Assembly (NCBI GenBank): GCA_904066235.2
Contig: CAJFCV020000001.1
Span: forward strand, 10,597,291-10,661,290
DNA from: Bursaphelenchus xylophilus
Lineage: Eukaryota; Nematoda; Chromadorea; Rhabditida; Aphelenchoididae
Length of the DNA stretch: 64,000 nucleotides
Direction of reading: 5' to 3'
Position 1 is the first letter of the stretch. The number at the start of each line of letters is the position of its first letter. Positions 47,301 to 62,300 of the stretch are shown here, one piece after another. A program made the position numbers and the translations under genes. Under the pieces are notes generated by a model. It did not search any database and had not been told where the DNA came from. It saw only the letters and a list, made by a program, of their open reading frames with translations.

Positions 47301-50300
47301 AAATCTCAGGCGATTAGCTTTCGAATGGTGTATGTGTTGTCAATTCACTCCGTCGTCACTAATTCACTTTTTTTAAAACCGGTGTCTAGTATAATATCAG
47401 AGTTTTTCGCCCAGTGTCGGCGTAATTTGATTGCAAAAGAGCTGAAACTTGCCATGCTAAAATCTCAGGCGATTAGCTTTCGAATGGTGTATGTGTTGTC
47501 AATTCACTCCGTCATCACTAATTCACTTTTTTTAAAACCGGTGTCTAGTATAATATCAGAGTTTTTCGCCCAGTGTCGGCGTAATTTGATTGCAAAAGAG
47601 CTGAAACTTGCCATGCTAAAATCTCAGGCGATTAGCTTTCGAATGGTGTATGTCTTGTCAATTCACTCCGTCGTCACTAATTCACTTTTTTTAAAACCGG
47701 TGTCTAGTATAATATCAGAGTCTTTCGCCCAGTGTCGGCGCAATTTGATTCCAAAAAAGCTGAAACTTGCCATGCTAAAATCTCAGGCGATTAGCTTTCG
47801 AATGGTGTATGTCTTGTCAATTCACTCCGTCGTCACTAATTCACTTTTTTTAAAACCGGTGTCTAGTATAATATCAGAGTTTTTCGCCCAGTGTCGGCGC
47901 AATTTGATTCCAAAAAAGCTGAAACTTGCCATGCTAAGATCTCAGGCGATTAGCTTTCGAATGGTGTATGTCTTGTCAATTCACTCCGTCGTCACTAATT
48001 CACTTTTTTTAAAACCGGTGTCTAGTATAATATCAGAGTCTTTCGCCCAGTGTCGGCGCAATTTGATTCCAAAAAAGCTGAAACTTGCCATGCTAAAATC
48101 TCAGGCGATTAGCTTTCGAATGGTGTATGTCTTGTCAATTCACTCCGTCGTCACTAATTCACTTTTTTTAAAACCGGTGTCTAGTATAATATCAGAGTCT
48201 TTCGCCCAGTGTCGGCGCAATTTGATTCCAAAAAAGCTGAAACTTGCCATGCTAAAATCTCAGGCGATTAGCTTTCGAATGGTGTATGTCTTGTCAATTC
48301 ACTCCGTCACCACTAATTCACTTTTTTTAAAACCGGTGTCTAGTATAATATAAGAGTTTTTCGCCCAGTGTCGGCGTAATTTGATTGCAAAAGAGCTGAA
48401 ACTTGCCATGCTAAGATCTCAGGCGATTAGCTTTCGAATGGTGTATGTCTTGTCAATTCACTCCGTCATCACTAATTCACTTTTTTTTAAACCGGTGTCT
48501 AGTATAATATCAGAGTTTTTCGCCCAGTGTCGGCGTAATTTGATTGCAAAAGAGCTGAAACTTGCCATGCTAAAATCTCAGGCGATTAGCTTTCGAATGG
48601 TGTATGTCTTGTCAATTCACTCCGTCATCACTAATTCACTTTTTTTTTAAACCGGTGTCTAGTATAATATCAGAGTTTTTCGCCCAGTGTCGGCGTAATT
48701 TGATTGCAAAAGAGCTGAAACTTGCCATGCTAAAATCTCAGGCGATTAGCTTTCGAATGGTGTATGTCTTGTCAATTCACTCCGTCGTCACTAATTCACT
48801 TTTTTTAAAACCGGTGTCTAGTATAATATCAGAGTCTTTCGCCCAGTGTCGGCGCAATTTGATTCCAAAAAAGCTGAAACTTGCCATGCTAAAATCTCAG
48901 GCGATTAGCTTTCGAATGGTGTATGTCTTGTCAATTCACTCCGTCGTCACTAATTCACTTTTTTTAAAACCGGTGTCTAGTATAATATCAGAGTCTTTCG
49001 CCCAGTGTCGGCGCAATTTGATTCCAAAAAAGCTGAAACTTGCCATGCTAAAATCTCAGGCGATTAGCTTTCGAATGGTGTATGTCTTGTCAATTCACTC
49101 CGTCACCACTAATTCACTTTTTTTAAAACCGGTGTCTAGTATAATATAAGAGTTTTTCGCCCAGTGTCGGCGTAATTTGATTGCAAAAGAGCTGAAACTT
49201 GCCATGCTAAGATCTCAGGCGATTAGCTTTCGAATGGTGTATGTCTTGTCAATTCACTCCGTCATCACTAATTCACTTTTTTTAAACCGGTGTCTAGTAT
49301 AATATCAGAGTTTTTCGCCCAGTGTCGGCGTAATTTGATTGCAAAAGAGCTGAAACCTGCCATGCTAAAATCTCAGGCGATTAGCTTTCGAATGGTGTAT
49401 GTCTTGTCAATTCACTCCGTCATCACTAATTCACTTTTTTTTAAACCGGTGTCTAGTATAATATCAGAGTTTTTCGCCCAGTGTCGGCGTAATTTGATTG
49501 CAAAAGAGCTGAAACTTGCCATGCTAAAATCTCAGGCGATTAGCTTTCGAATGGTGTATGTCTTGTCAATTCACTCCGTCATCACTAATTCACTTTTTTT
49601 TAAACCGGTGTCTAGTATAATATCAGAGTTTTTCGCCCAGTGTCGGCGTAATTTGATCGCAAAAGAGCTGAAACTTGCCATGCTAAAATCTCAGGCGATT
49701 AGCTTTCGAATGGTGTATGTCTTGTCAATTCACTCCGTCGTCACTAATTCACTTTTTTTAAAACCGGTGTCTAGTATAATATCAGAGTTTTTCGCCCAGT
49801 GTCGGCGTAATTTGATTGCAAAAGAGCTGAAACTTGCCATGCTAAAATCTCAGGCGATTAGCTTTCGAATGGTGTATGTGTTGTCAATTCACTCCGTCGT
49901 CACTAATTCACTTTTTTTAAAACCGGTGTCTAGTATAATATCAGAGTTTTTCGCCCAGTGTCGGCGTAATTTGATTGCAAAAGAGCTGAAACTTGCCATG
50001 CTAAAATCTCAGGCGATTAGCTTTCGAATGGTGTATGTGTTGTCAATTCACTCCGTCATCACTAATTCACTTTTTTTAAAACCGGTGTCTAGTATAATAT
50101 CAGAGTTTTTCGCCCAGTGTCGGCGTAATTTGATTGCAAAAAAGCTGAAACTTGCCATGCTAAAATCTCAGGCGATTAGCTTTCGAATGGTGTATGTCTT
50201 GTCAATTCACTCCGTCATCACTAATTCACTTTTTTTTAAACCGGTGTCTAGTATAATATCAGAGTTTTTCGCCCAGTGTCGGCGTAATTTGATTGCAAAA

Positions 50301-53300
50301 GAGCTGAAACTTGCCATGCTAAAATCTCAGGCGATTAGCTTTCGAATGGTGTATGTATTGTCGATTCACTCCGTCATCACTAATTCACTTTTTTTTAAAA
50401 CCGGTGTCTAGGATAATATCAGAGTTTTTCGCCCAGTGTCGGCGTAATTTGATTCCAAAAAAGCTGAAACTTGCCATGCTAAAATCTCAGGCGATTAGCT
50501 TTCGAATGGTGTATGTCTTGTCAATTCACTCCGTCATCACTAATTCACTTTTTTTTTAAACCGGTGTCTAGTATAATATCAGAGTTTTTCGCCCAGTGTC
50601 GGCGTAATTTGATTGCAAAAGAGCTGAAACTTGCCATGCTAAAATCTCAGGCGATTAGCTTTCGAATGGTGTATGTCTTGTCAATTCACTCCGTCATCAC
50701 TAATTCACTTTTTTTTAAACCGGTGTCTAGTATAATATCAGAGTTTTTCGCCCAGTGTCGGCGTAATTTGATTGCAAAAGAGCTGAAACTTGCCATGCTA
50801 AAATCTCAGGCGATTAGCTTTCGAATGGTGTATGTCTTGTCAATTCACTCCGTCATCACTAATTCACTTTTTTTTAAACCGGTGTCTAGTATAATATCAG
50901 AGTTTTTCGCCCAGTGTCGGCGTAATTTGATCGCAAAAGAGCTGAAACTTGCCATGCTAAAATCTCAGGCGATTAGCTTTCGAATGGTGTATGTCTTGTC
51001 AATTCACTCCGTCGTCACTAATTCACTTTTTTTAAAACCGGTGTCTAGTATAATATCAGAGTTTTTCGCCCAGTGTCGGCGTAATTTGATTGCAAAAGAG
51101 CTGAAACTTGCCATGCTAAAATCTCAGGCGATTAGCTTTCGAATGGTGTATGTCTTGTCAATTCACTCCGTCATCACTAATTCACTTTTTTTTAAACCGG
51201 TGTCTAGTATAATATCAGAGTTTTTCGCCCAGTGTCGGCGTAATTTGATTGCAAAAGAGCTGAAACTTGCCATGCTAAAATCTCAGGCGATTAGCTTTCG
51301 AATGGTGTATGTCTTGTCAATTCACTCCGTCATCACTAATTCACTTTTTTTTAAACCGGTGTCTAGTATAATATCAGAGTTTTTCGCCCAGTGTCGGCGT
51401 AATTTGATTGCAAAAGAGCTGAAACTTGCCATGCTAAAATCTCAGGCGATTAGCTTTCGAATGGTGTATGTCTTGTCAATTCACTCCGTCATCACTAATT
51501 CACTTTTTTTAAACCGGTGTCTAGTATAATATCAGAGTTTTTCGCCCAGTGTCGGCGTAATTTGATCGCAAAAGAGCTGAAACTTGCCATGCTAAAATCT
51601 CAGGCGATTAGCTTTCGAATGGTGTATGTCTTGTCAATTCACTCCGTCGTCACTAATTCACTTTTTTTAAAACCGGTGTCTAGTATAATATCAGAGTTTT
51701 TCGCCCAGTGTCGGCGTAATTTGATTGCAAAAGAGCTGAAACTTGCCATGCTAAAATCTCAGGCGATTAGCTTTCGAATGGTGTATGTCTTGTCAATTCA
51801 CTCCGTCATCACTAATTCACTTTTTTTAAACCGGTGTCTAGTATAATATCAGAGTTTTTCGCCCAGTGTCGGCGTAATTTGATTGCAAAAGAGCTGAAAC
51901 TTGCCATGCTAAAATCTCAGGCGATTAGCTTTCGAATGGTGTATGTCTTGTCAATTCACTCCGTCATCACTAATTCACTTTTTTTTAAACCGGTGTCTAG
52001 TATAATATCAGAGTTTTTCGCCCAGTGTCGGCGTAATTTGATTGCAAAAGAGCTGAAACTTGCCATGCTAAAATCTCAGGCGATTAGCTTTCGAATGGTG
52101 TATGTCTTGTCAATTCACTCCGTCATCACTAATTCACTTTTTTTTAAACCGGTGTCTAGTATAATATCAGAGTTTTTCGCCCAGTGTCGGCGTAATTTGA
52201 TTGCAAAAGAGCTGAAACTTGCCATGCTAAAATCTCAGGCGATTAGCTTTCGAATGGTGTATGTCTTGTCAATTCACTCCGTCATCACTAATTCACTTTT
52301 TTTTAAACCGGTGTCTAGTATAATATCAGAGTTTTTCGCCCAGTGTCGGCGTAATTTGATCGCAAAAGAGCTGAAACTTGCCATGCTAAAATCTCAGGCG
52401 ATTAGCTTTCGAATGGTGTATGTCTTGTCAATTCACTCCGTCGTCACTAATTCACTTTTTTTAAAACCGGTGTCTAGTATAATATCAGAGTTTTTCGCCC
52501 AGTGTCGGCGTAATTTGATTGCAAAAGAGCTGAAACTTGCCATGCTAAAATCTCAGGCGATTAGCTTTCGAATGGTGTATGTGTTGTCAATTCACTCCGT
52601 CGTCACTAATTCACTTTTTTTAAAACCGGTGTCTAGTATAATATCAGAGTTTTTCGCCCAGTGTCGGCGTAATTTGATTCCAAAAAAGCTGAAACTTGCC
52701 ATGCTAAAATCTCAGGCGATTAGCTTTCGAATGGTGTATGTATTGTCGATTCACTCCGTCATCACTAATTCACTTTTTTTAAAACCGGTGTCTAGGATAA
52801 TATCAGAGTTTTTCGCCCAGTGTCGGCGTAATTTGATTCCAAAAAAGCTGAAACTTGCCATGCTAAAATCTCAGGCGATTAGCTTTCGAATGGTGTATGT
52901 CTTGTCAATTCACTCCGTCATCACTAATTCACTTTTTTTTAAACCGGTGTCTAGTATAATATCAGAGTTTTTCGCCCAGTGTCGGCGTAATTTGATTGCA
53001 AAAGAGCTGAAACTTGCCATGCTAAAATCTCAGGCGATTAGCTTTCGAATGGTGTATGTCTTGTCAATTCACTCCGTCATCACTAATTCACTTTTTTTTA
53101 AACCGGTGTCTAGTATAATATCAGAGTTTTTCGCCCAGTGTCGGCGTAATTTGATTGCAAAAGAGCTGAAACTTGCCATGCTAAAATCTCAGGCGATTAG
53201 CTTTCGAATGGTGTATGTCTTGTCAATTCACTCCGTCATCACTAATTCACTTTTTTTTAAACCGGTGTCTAGTATAATATCAGAGTTTTTCGCCCAGTGT

Positions 53301-56300
53301 CGGCGTAATTTGATCGCAAAAGAGCTGAAACTTGCCATGCTAAAATCTCAGGCGATTAGCTTTCGAATGGTGTATGTCTTGTCAATTCACTCCGTCGTCA
53401 CTAATTCACTTTTTTTAAAACCGGTGTCTAGTATAATATCAGAGTTTTTCGCCCAGTGTCGGCGTAATTTGATTGCAAAAGAGCTGAAACTTGCCATGCT
53501 AAAATCTCAGGCGATTAGCTTTCGAATGGTGTATGTGTTGTCAATTCACTCCGTCGTCACTAATTCACTTTTTTTAAAACCGGTGTCTAGTATAATATCA
53601 GAGTTTTTCGCCCAGTGTCGGCGTAATTTGATTGCAAAAGAGCTGAAACTTGCCATGCTAAAATCTCAGGCGATTAGCTTTCGAATGGTGTATGTGTTGT
53701 CAATTCACTCCGTCATCACTAATTCACTTTTTTTAAAACCGGTGTCTAGTATAATATCAGAGTTTTTCGCCCAGTGTCGGCGTAATTTGATTGCAAAAGA
53801 GCTGAAACTTGCCATGCTAAAATCTCAGGCGATTAGCTTTCGAATGGTGTATGTGTTGTCAATTCACTCCGTCATCACTAATTCACTTTTTTTAAAACCG
53901 GTGTCTAGTATAATATCAGAGTTTTTCGCCCAGTGTCGGCGTAATTTGATTGCAAAAGAGCTGAAACTTGCCATGCTAAAATCTCAGGCGATTAGCTTTC
54001 GAATGGTGTATGTCTTGTCAATTCACTCCGTCGTCACTAATTCACTTTTTTTAAAACCGGTGTCTAGTATAATATCAGAGTCTTTCGCCCAGTGTCGGCG
54101 CAATTTGATTCCAAAAAAGCTGAAACTTGCCATGCTAAAATCTCAGGCGATTAGCTTTCGAATGGTGTATGTCTTGTCAATTCACTCCGTCGTCACTAAT
54201 TCACTTTTTTTAAAACCGGTGTCTAGTATAATATCAGAGTTTTTCGCCCAGTGTCGGCGCAATTTGATTCCAAAAAAGCTGAAACTTGCCATGCTAAAAT
54301 CTCAGGCGATTAGCTTTCGAATGGTGTATGTCTTGTCAATTCACTCCGTCATCACTAATTCACTTTTTTTAAAACCGGTGTCTAGTATAATATCAGAGTT
54401 TTTCGCCCAGTGTCGGCGTAATTTGATTCCAAAAAAGCTGAAACTTGCCATGCTAAAATCTCAGGCGATTAGCTTTCGAATGGTGTATGTATTGTCAATT
54501 CACTCCGTCATCACTAATTCACTTTTTTTTAACACCGGTGTCTAGTATAATATAAGAGTTTTTCGCCCAGTGTCGGCGTAATTTGATTGCAAAAGAGCTG
54601 AAACTTGCCATGCTAAAATCTCAGGCGATTAGCTTTCGAATGGTGTATGTCTTGTCAATTCACTCCGTCATCACTAATTCACTTTTTTTAAACCGGTGTC
54701 TAGTATAATATCAGAGTTTTTCGCCCAGTGTCGGCGTAATTTGATTGCAAAAGAGCTGAAACTTGCCATGCTAAAATCTCAGGCGATTAGCTTTCGAATG
54801 GTGTATGTCTTGTCAATTCACTCCGTCATCACTAATTCACTTTTTTTTTAAACCGGTGTCTAGTATAATATCAGAGTTTTTCGCCCAGTGTCGGCGTAAT
54901 TTGATTGCAAAAGAGCTGAAACTTGCCATGCTAAAATCTCAGGCGATTAGCTTTCGAATGGTGTATGTGTTGTCAATTCACTCCGTCATCACTAATTCAC
55001 TTTTTTTAAAACCGGTGTCTAGTATAATATCAGAGTTTTTCGCCCAGTGTCGGCGTAATTTGATTGCAAAAGAGCTGAAACTTGCCATGCTAAAATCTCA
55101 GGCGATTAGCTTTCGAATGGTGTATGTGTTGTCAATTCACTCCGTCATCACTAATTCACTTTTTTTAAAACCGGTGTCTAGTATAATATCAGAGTTTTTC
55201 GCCCAGTGTCGGCGTAATTTGATTGCAAAAGAGCTGAAACTTGCCATGCTAAAATCTCAGGCGATTAGCTTTCGAATGGTGTATGTCTTGTCAATTCACT
55301 CCGTCGTCACTAATTCACTTTTTTTAAAACCGGTGTCTAGTATAATATAAGAGTTTTTCGCCCAGTGTCGGCGTAATTTGATTGCAAAAGAGCTGAAACT
55401 TGCCATGCTAAAATCTCAGGCGATTAGCTTTCGAATGGTGTATGTCTTGTCAATTCACTCCGTCATCACTAATTCACTTTTTTTTAAACCGGTGTCTAGT
55501 ATAATATCAGAGTTTTTCGCCCAGTGTCGGCGTAATTTGATTGCAAAAGAGCTGAAACTTGCCATGCTAAAATCTCAGGCGATTAGCTTTCGAATGGTGT
55601 ATGTCTTGTCAATTCACTCCGTCGTCACTAATTCACTTTTTTTAAAACCGGTGTCTAGTATAATATCAGAGTCTTTCGCCCAGTGTCGGCGCAATTTGAT
55701 TCCAAAAAAGCTGAAACTTGCCATGCTAAAATCTCAGGCGATTAGCTTTCGAATGGTGTATGTCTTGTCAATTCACTCCGTCACCACTAATTCACTTTTT
55801 TTTAAAACCGGTGTCTAGTATAATATAAGAGTTTTTCGCCCAGTGTCGGCGTAATTTGATTGCAAAAGAGCTGAAACTTGCCATGCTAAGATCTCAGGCG
55901 ATTAGCTTTCGAATGGTGTATGTGTTGTCAATTCACTCCGTCATCACTAATTCACTTTTTTTAAAACCGGTGTCTAGTATAATATCAGAGTTTTTCGCCC
56001 AGTGTCGGCGTAATTTGATTGCAAAAGAGCTGAAACTTGCCATGCTAAAATCTCAGGCGATTAGCTTTCGAATGGTGTATGTCTTGTCAATTCACTCCGT
56101 CATCACTAATTCACTTTTTTTTAAAACCGGTGTCTAGTATAATATAAGAGTTTTTCGCCCAGTGTCGGCGTAATTTGATTGCAAAAGAGCTGAAGCTTGC
56201 CATGCTAAGATCTCAGGCGATTAGCTTTCGAATGGTGTATGTGTTGTCAATTCACTCCGTCATCACTAATTCACTTTTTTTAAAACCGGTGTCTAGTATA

Positions 56301-59300
56301 ATATCAGAGTTTTTCGCCCAGTGTCGGCGTAATTTGATTGCAAAAGAGCTGAAACTTGCCATGCTAAAATCTCAGGCGATTAGCTTTCGAATGGTGTATG
56401 TCTTGTCAATTCACTCCGTCATCACTAATTCACTTTTTTTAAAACCGGTGTCTAGTATAATATCAGAGTTTTTCGCCCAGTGTCGGCGTAATTTGATTGC
56501 AAAAGAGCTGAAACTTGCCATGCTAAAATCTCAGGCGATTAGCTTTCGAATGGTGTATGTGTTGTCAATTCACTCCGTCATCACTAATTCACTTTTTTTA
56601 AAACCGGTGTCTAGTATAATATCAGAGTTTTTCGCCCAGTGTCGGCGTAATTTGATTGCAAAAGAGCTGAAACTTGCCATGCTAAAATCTCAGGCGATTA
56701 GCTTTCGAATGGTGTATGTGTTGTCAATTCACTCCGTCATCACTAATTCACTTTTTTTAAAACCGGTGTCTAGTATAATATCAGAGTTTTTCGCCCAGTG
56801 TCGGCGTAATTTGATTGCAAAAGAGCTGAAACTTGCCATGCTAAAATCTCAGGCGATTAGCTTTCGAATGGTGTATGTCTTGTCAATTCACTCCGTCGTC
56901 ACTAATTCACTTTTTTTAAAACCGGTGTCTAGTATAATATAAGAGTTTTTCGCCCAGTGTCGGCGTAATTTGATTGCAAAAGAGCTGAAACTTGCCATGC
57001 TAAAATCTCAGGCGATTAGCTTTCGAATGGTGTATGTCTTGTCAATTCACTCCGTCATCACTAATTCACTTTTTTTTAAACCGGTGTCTAGTATAATATC
57101 AGAGTTTTTCGCCCAGTGTCGGCGTAATTTGATTGCAAAAGAGCTGAAACTTGCCATGCTAAAATCTCAGGCGATTAGCTTTCGAATGGTGTATGTCTTG
57201 TCAATTCACTCCGTCGTCACTAATTCACTTTTTTTAAAACCGGTGTCTAGTATAATATCAGAGTCTTTCGCCCAGTGTCGGCGCAATTTGATTCCAAAAA
57301 AGCTGAAACTTGCCATGCTAAAATCTCAGGCGATTAGCTTTCGAATGGTGTATGTCTTGTCAATTCACTCCGTCACCACTAATTCACTTTTTTTAAAACC
57401 GGTGTCTAGTATAATATAAGAGTTTTTCGCCCAGTGTCGGCGTAATTTGATTGCAAAAGAGCTGAAACTTGCCATGCTAAGATCTCAGGCGATTAGCTTT
57501 CGAATGGTGTATGTCTTGTCAATTCACTCCGTCATCACTAATTCACTTTTTTTTTAAACCGGTGTCTAGTATAATATCAGAGTTTTTCGCCCAGTGTCGG
57601 CGTAATTTGATTGCAAAAGAGCTGAAACTTGCCATGCTAAAATCTCAGGCGATTAGCTTTCGAATGGTGTATGTCTTGTCAATTCACTCCGTCATCACTA
57701 ATTCACTTTTTTTTAAACCGGTGTCTAGTATAATATCAGAGTTTTTCGCCCAGTGTCGGCGTAATTTGATTGCAAAAGAGCTGAAACTTGCCATGCTAAA
57801 ATCTCAGGCGATTAGCTTTCGAATGGTGTATGTCTTGTCAATTCACTCCGTCGTCACTAATTCACTTTTTTTAAAACCGGTGTCTAGTATAATATCAGAG
57901 TTTTTCGCCCAGTGTCGGCGTAATTTGATTGCAAAAGAGCTGAAACTTGCCATGCTAAAATCTCAGGCGATTAGCTTTCGAATGGTGTATGTGTTGTCAA
58001 TTCACTCCGTCATCACTAATTCACTTTTTTTAAAACCGGTGTCTAGTATAATATCAGAGTTTTTCGCCCAGTGTCGGCGTAATTTGATTGCAAAAGAGCT
58101 GAAACTTGCCATGCTAAAATCTCAGGCGATTAGCTTTCGAATGGTGTATGTGTTGTCAATTCACTCCGTCATCACTAATTCACTTTTTTTAAAACCGGTG
58201 TCTAGTATAATATCAGAGTTTTTCGCCCAGTGTCGGCGTAATTTGATTGCAAAAGAGCTGAAACTTGCCATGCTAAAATCTCAGGCGATTAGCTTTCGAA
58301 TGGTGTATGTCTTGTCAATTCACTCCGTCGTCACTAATTCACTTTTTTTAAAACCGGTGTCTAGTATAATATAAGAGTTTTTCGCCCAGTGTCGGCGTAA
58401 TTTGATTGCAAAAGAGCTGAAACTTGCCATGCTAAAATCTCAGGCGATTAGCTTTCGAATGGTGTATGTCTTGTCAATTCACTCCGTCATCACTAATTCA
58501 CTTTTTTTTAAACCGGTGTCTAGTATAATATCAGAGTTTTTCGCCCAGTGTCGGCGTAATTTAATTCCAAAAAAGCTGAAACTTGCCATGCTAAAATCTC
58601 AGGCGATTAGCTTTCGAATGGTGTATGTATTGTCAATTCACTCCGTCATCACTAATTCACTTTTTTTTAAACCGGTGTCTAGTATAATATCAGAGTTTTT
58701 CGCCCAGTGTCGGCGTAATTTGATTGCAAAAGAGCTGAAACTTGCCATGCTAAAATCTCAGGCGATTAGCTTTCGAATGGTGTATGTCTTGTCAATTCAC
58801 TCCGTCATCACTAATTCACTTTTTTTTAAACCGGTGTCTAGTATAATATCAGAGTTTTTCGCCCAGTGTCGGCGTAATTTGATTGCAAAAGAGCTGAAAC
58901 TTGCCATGCTAAAATCTCAGGCGATTAGCTTTCGAATGGTGTATGTCTTGTCAATTCACTCCGTCATCACTAATTCACTTTTTTTAAACCGGTGTCTAGT
59001 ATAATATCAGAGTTTTTCGCCCAGTGTCGGCGTAATTTGATTGCAAAAGAGCTGAAACTTGCCATGCTAAAATCTCAGGCGATTAGCTTTCGAATGGTGT
59101 ATGTCTTGTCAATTCACTCCGTCATCACTAATTCACTTTTTTTTAAACCGGTGTCTAGTATAATATCAGAGTTTTTCGCCCAGTGTCGGCGTAATTTGAT
59201 CGCAAAAGAGCTGAAACTTGCCATGCTAAAATCTCAGGCGATTAGCTTTCGAATGGTGTATGTCTTGTCAATTCACTCCGTCGTCACTAATTCACTTTTT

Positions 59301-62300
59301 TTAAAACCGGTGTCTAGTATAATATCAGAGTTTTTCGCCCAGTGTCGGCGTAATTTGATTGCAAAAGAGCTGAAACTTGCCATGCTAAAATCTCAGGCGA
59401 TTAGCTTTCGAATGGTGTATGTGTTGTCAATTCACTCCGTCGTCACTAATTCACTTTTTTTTAAAACCGGTGTCTAGTATAATATCAGAGTTTTTCGCCC
59501 AGTGTCGGCGTAATTTAATTCCAAAAAAGCTGAAACTTGCCATGCTAAAATCTCAGGCGATTAGCTTTCGAATGGTGTATGTATTGTCAATTCACTCCGT
59601 CATCACTAATTCACTTTTTTTTAAACCGGTGTCTAGTATAATATCAGAGTTTTTCGCCCAGTGTCGGCGTAATTTGATTGCAAAAGAGCTGAAACTTGCC
59701 ATGCTAAAATCTCAGGCGATTAGCTGTCGAATGGTGTATGTCTTGTCAATTCACTCCGTCATCACTAATTCACTTTTTTTTAAACCGGTGTCTAGTATAA
59801 TATCAGAGTTTTTCGCCCAGTGTCGGCGTAATTTGATTGCAAAAGAGCTGAAACTTGCCATGCTAAAATCTCAGGCGATTAGCTTTCGAATGGTGTATGT
59901 CTTGTCAATTCACTCCGTCATCACTAATTCACTTTTTTTTTAAACCGGTGTCTAGTATAATATCAGAGTTTTTCGCCCAGTGTCGGCGTAATTTGATTCC
60001 AAAAAAGCTGAAACTTGCCACGCTAAAATCTCAGGCGATTAGCTTTCGAATGGTGTATGTGTTGTCAATTCACTCCGTCATCACTAATTCACTTTTTTTA
60101 AAACCGGTGTCTAGTATAATATCAGAGTTTTTCGCCCAGTGTCGGCGTAATTTGATTGCAAAAGAGCTGAAACTTGCCATGCTAAAATCTCAGGCGATTA
60201 GCTTTCGAATGGTGTATGTCTTGTCAATTCACTCCGTCATCACTAATTCACTTTTTTTTAAACCGGTGTCTAGTATAATATCAGAGTTTTTCGCCCAGTG
60301 TCGGCGTAATTTGATTGCAAAAGAGCTGAAACTTGCCATGCTAAAATCTCAGGCGATTAGCTTTCGAATGGTGTATGTCTTGTCAATTCACTCCGTCATC
60401 ACTAATTCACTTTTTTTTTAAACCGGTGTCTAGTATAATATCAGAGTTTTTCGCCCAGTGTCGGCGTAATTTGATTGCAAAAGAGCTGAAACTTGCCATG
60501 CTAAGATCTCAGGCGATTAGCTTTCGAATGGTGTATGTCTTGTCAATTCACTCCGTCATCACTAATTCACTTTTTTTAAACCGGTGTCTAGTATAATATC
60601 AGAGTTTTTCGCCCAGTGTCGGCGTAATTTGATTGCAAAAGAGCTGAAACTTGCCATGCTAAAATCTCAGGCGATTAGCTTTCGAATGGTGTATGTCTTG
60701 TCAATTCACTCCGTCATCACTAATTCACTTTTTTTTAAACCGGTGTCTAGTATAATATCAGAGTTTTTCGCCCAGTGTCGGCGTAATTTGATTGCAAAAG
60801 AGCTGAAACTTGCCATGCTAAAATCTCAGGCGATTAGCTTTCGAATGGTGTATGTCTTGTCAATTCACTCCGTCGTCACTGATTCACTTTTTTTTAAAAC
60901 CGGTGTCTAGTATAATATCAGAGTTTTTCGCCCAGTGTCGGCGTAATTTGATTGCAAAAGAGCTGAAACTTGCCATGCTAAAATCTCAGGCGATTAGCTT
61001 TCGAATGGTGTATGTGTTGTCAATTCACTCCGTCATCACTAATTCACTTTTTTTTAAAACCGGTGTCTAGTATAATATCAGAGTTTTTCGCCCAGTGTCG
61101 GCGTAATTTGATTGCAAAAGAGCTGAAACTTGCCATGCTAAAATCTCAGGCGATTAGCTTTCGAATGGTGTATGTGTTGTCAATTCACTCCGTCATCACT
61201 AATTCACTTTTTTTAAAACCGGTGTCTAGTATAATATCAGAGTTTTTCGCCCAGTGTCGGCGTAATTTGATTGCAAAAGAGCTGAAACTTGCCATGCTAA
61301 AATCTCAGGCGATTAGCTTTCGAATGGTGTATGTCTTGTCAATTCACTCCGTCATCACTAATTCACTTTTTTTAAACCGGTGTCTAGTATAATATCAGAG
61401 TTTTTCGCCCAGTGTCGGCGTAATTTGATTGCAAAAGAGCTGAAACTTGCCATGCTAAGATCTCAGGCGATTAGCTTTCGAATGGTGTATGTCTTGTCAA
61501 TTCACTCCGTCGTCACTAATTCACTTTTTTTAAAACCGGTGTCTAGTATAATATCAGAGTCTTTCGCCCAGTGTCGGCGCAATTTGATTCCAAAAAAGCT
61601 GAAACTTGCCATGCTAAAATCTCAGGCGATTAGCTTTCGAATGGTGTATGTCTTGTCAATTCACTCCGTCATCACTAATTCACTTTTTTTTAAACCGGTG
61701 TCTAGTATAATATCAGAGTTTTTCGCCCAGTGTCGGCGTAATTTGATTCCAAAAAAGCTGAAACTTGCCATGCTAAAATCTCAGGCGATTAGCTTTCGAA
61801 TGGTGTATGTCTTGTCAATTCACTCCGTCGTCACTGATTCACTTTTTTTAAAACCGGTGTCTAGTATAATATCAGAGTTTTTCGCCCAGTGTCGGCGTAA
61901 TTTGATTGCAAAAGAGCTGAAACTTGCCATGCTAAAATCTCAGGCGATTAGCTTTCGAATGGTGTATGTGTTGTCAATTCACTCCGTCATCACTAATTCA
62001 CTTTTTTTAAAACCGGTGTCTAGTATAATATCAGAGTTTTTCGCCCAGTGTCGGCGTAATTTGATTGCAAAAGAGCTGAAACTTGCCATGCTAAAATCTC
62101 AGGCGATTAGCTTTCGAATGGTGTATGTGTTGTCAATTCACTCCGTCATCACTAATTCACTTTTTTTAAAACCGGTGTCTAGTATAATATCAGAGTTTTT
62201 CGCCCAGTGTCGGCGTAATTTGATTGCAAAAGAGCTGAAACTTGCCATGCTAAAATCTCAGGCGATTAGCTTTCGAATGGTGTATGTCTTGTCAATTCAC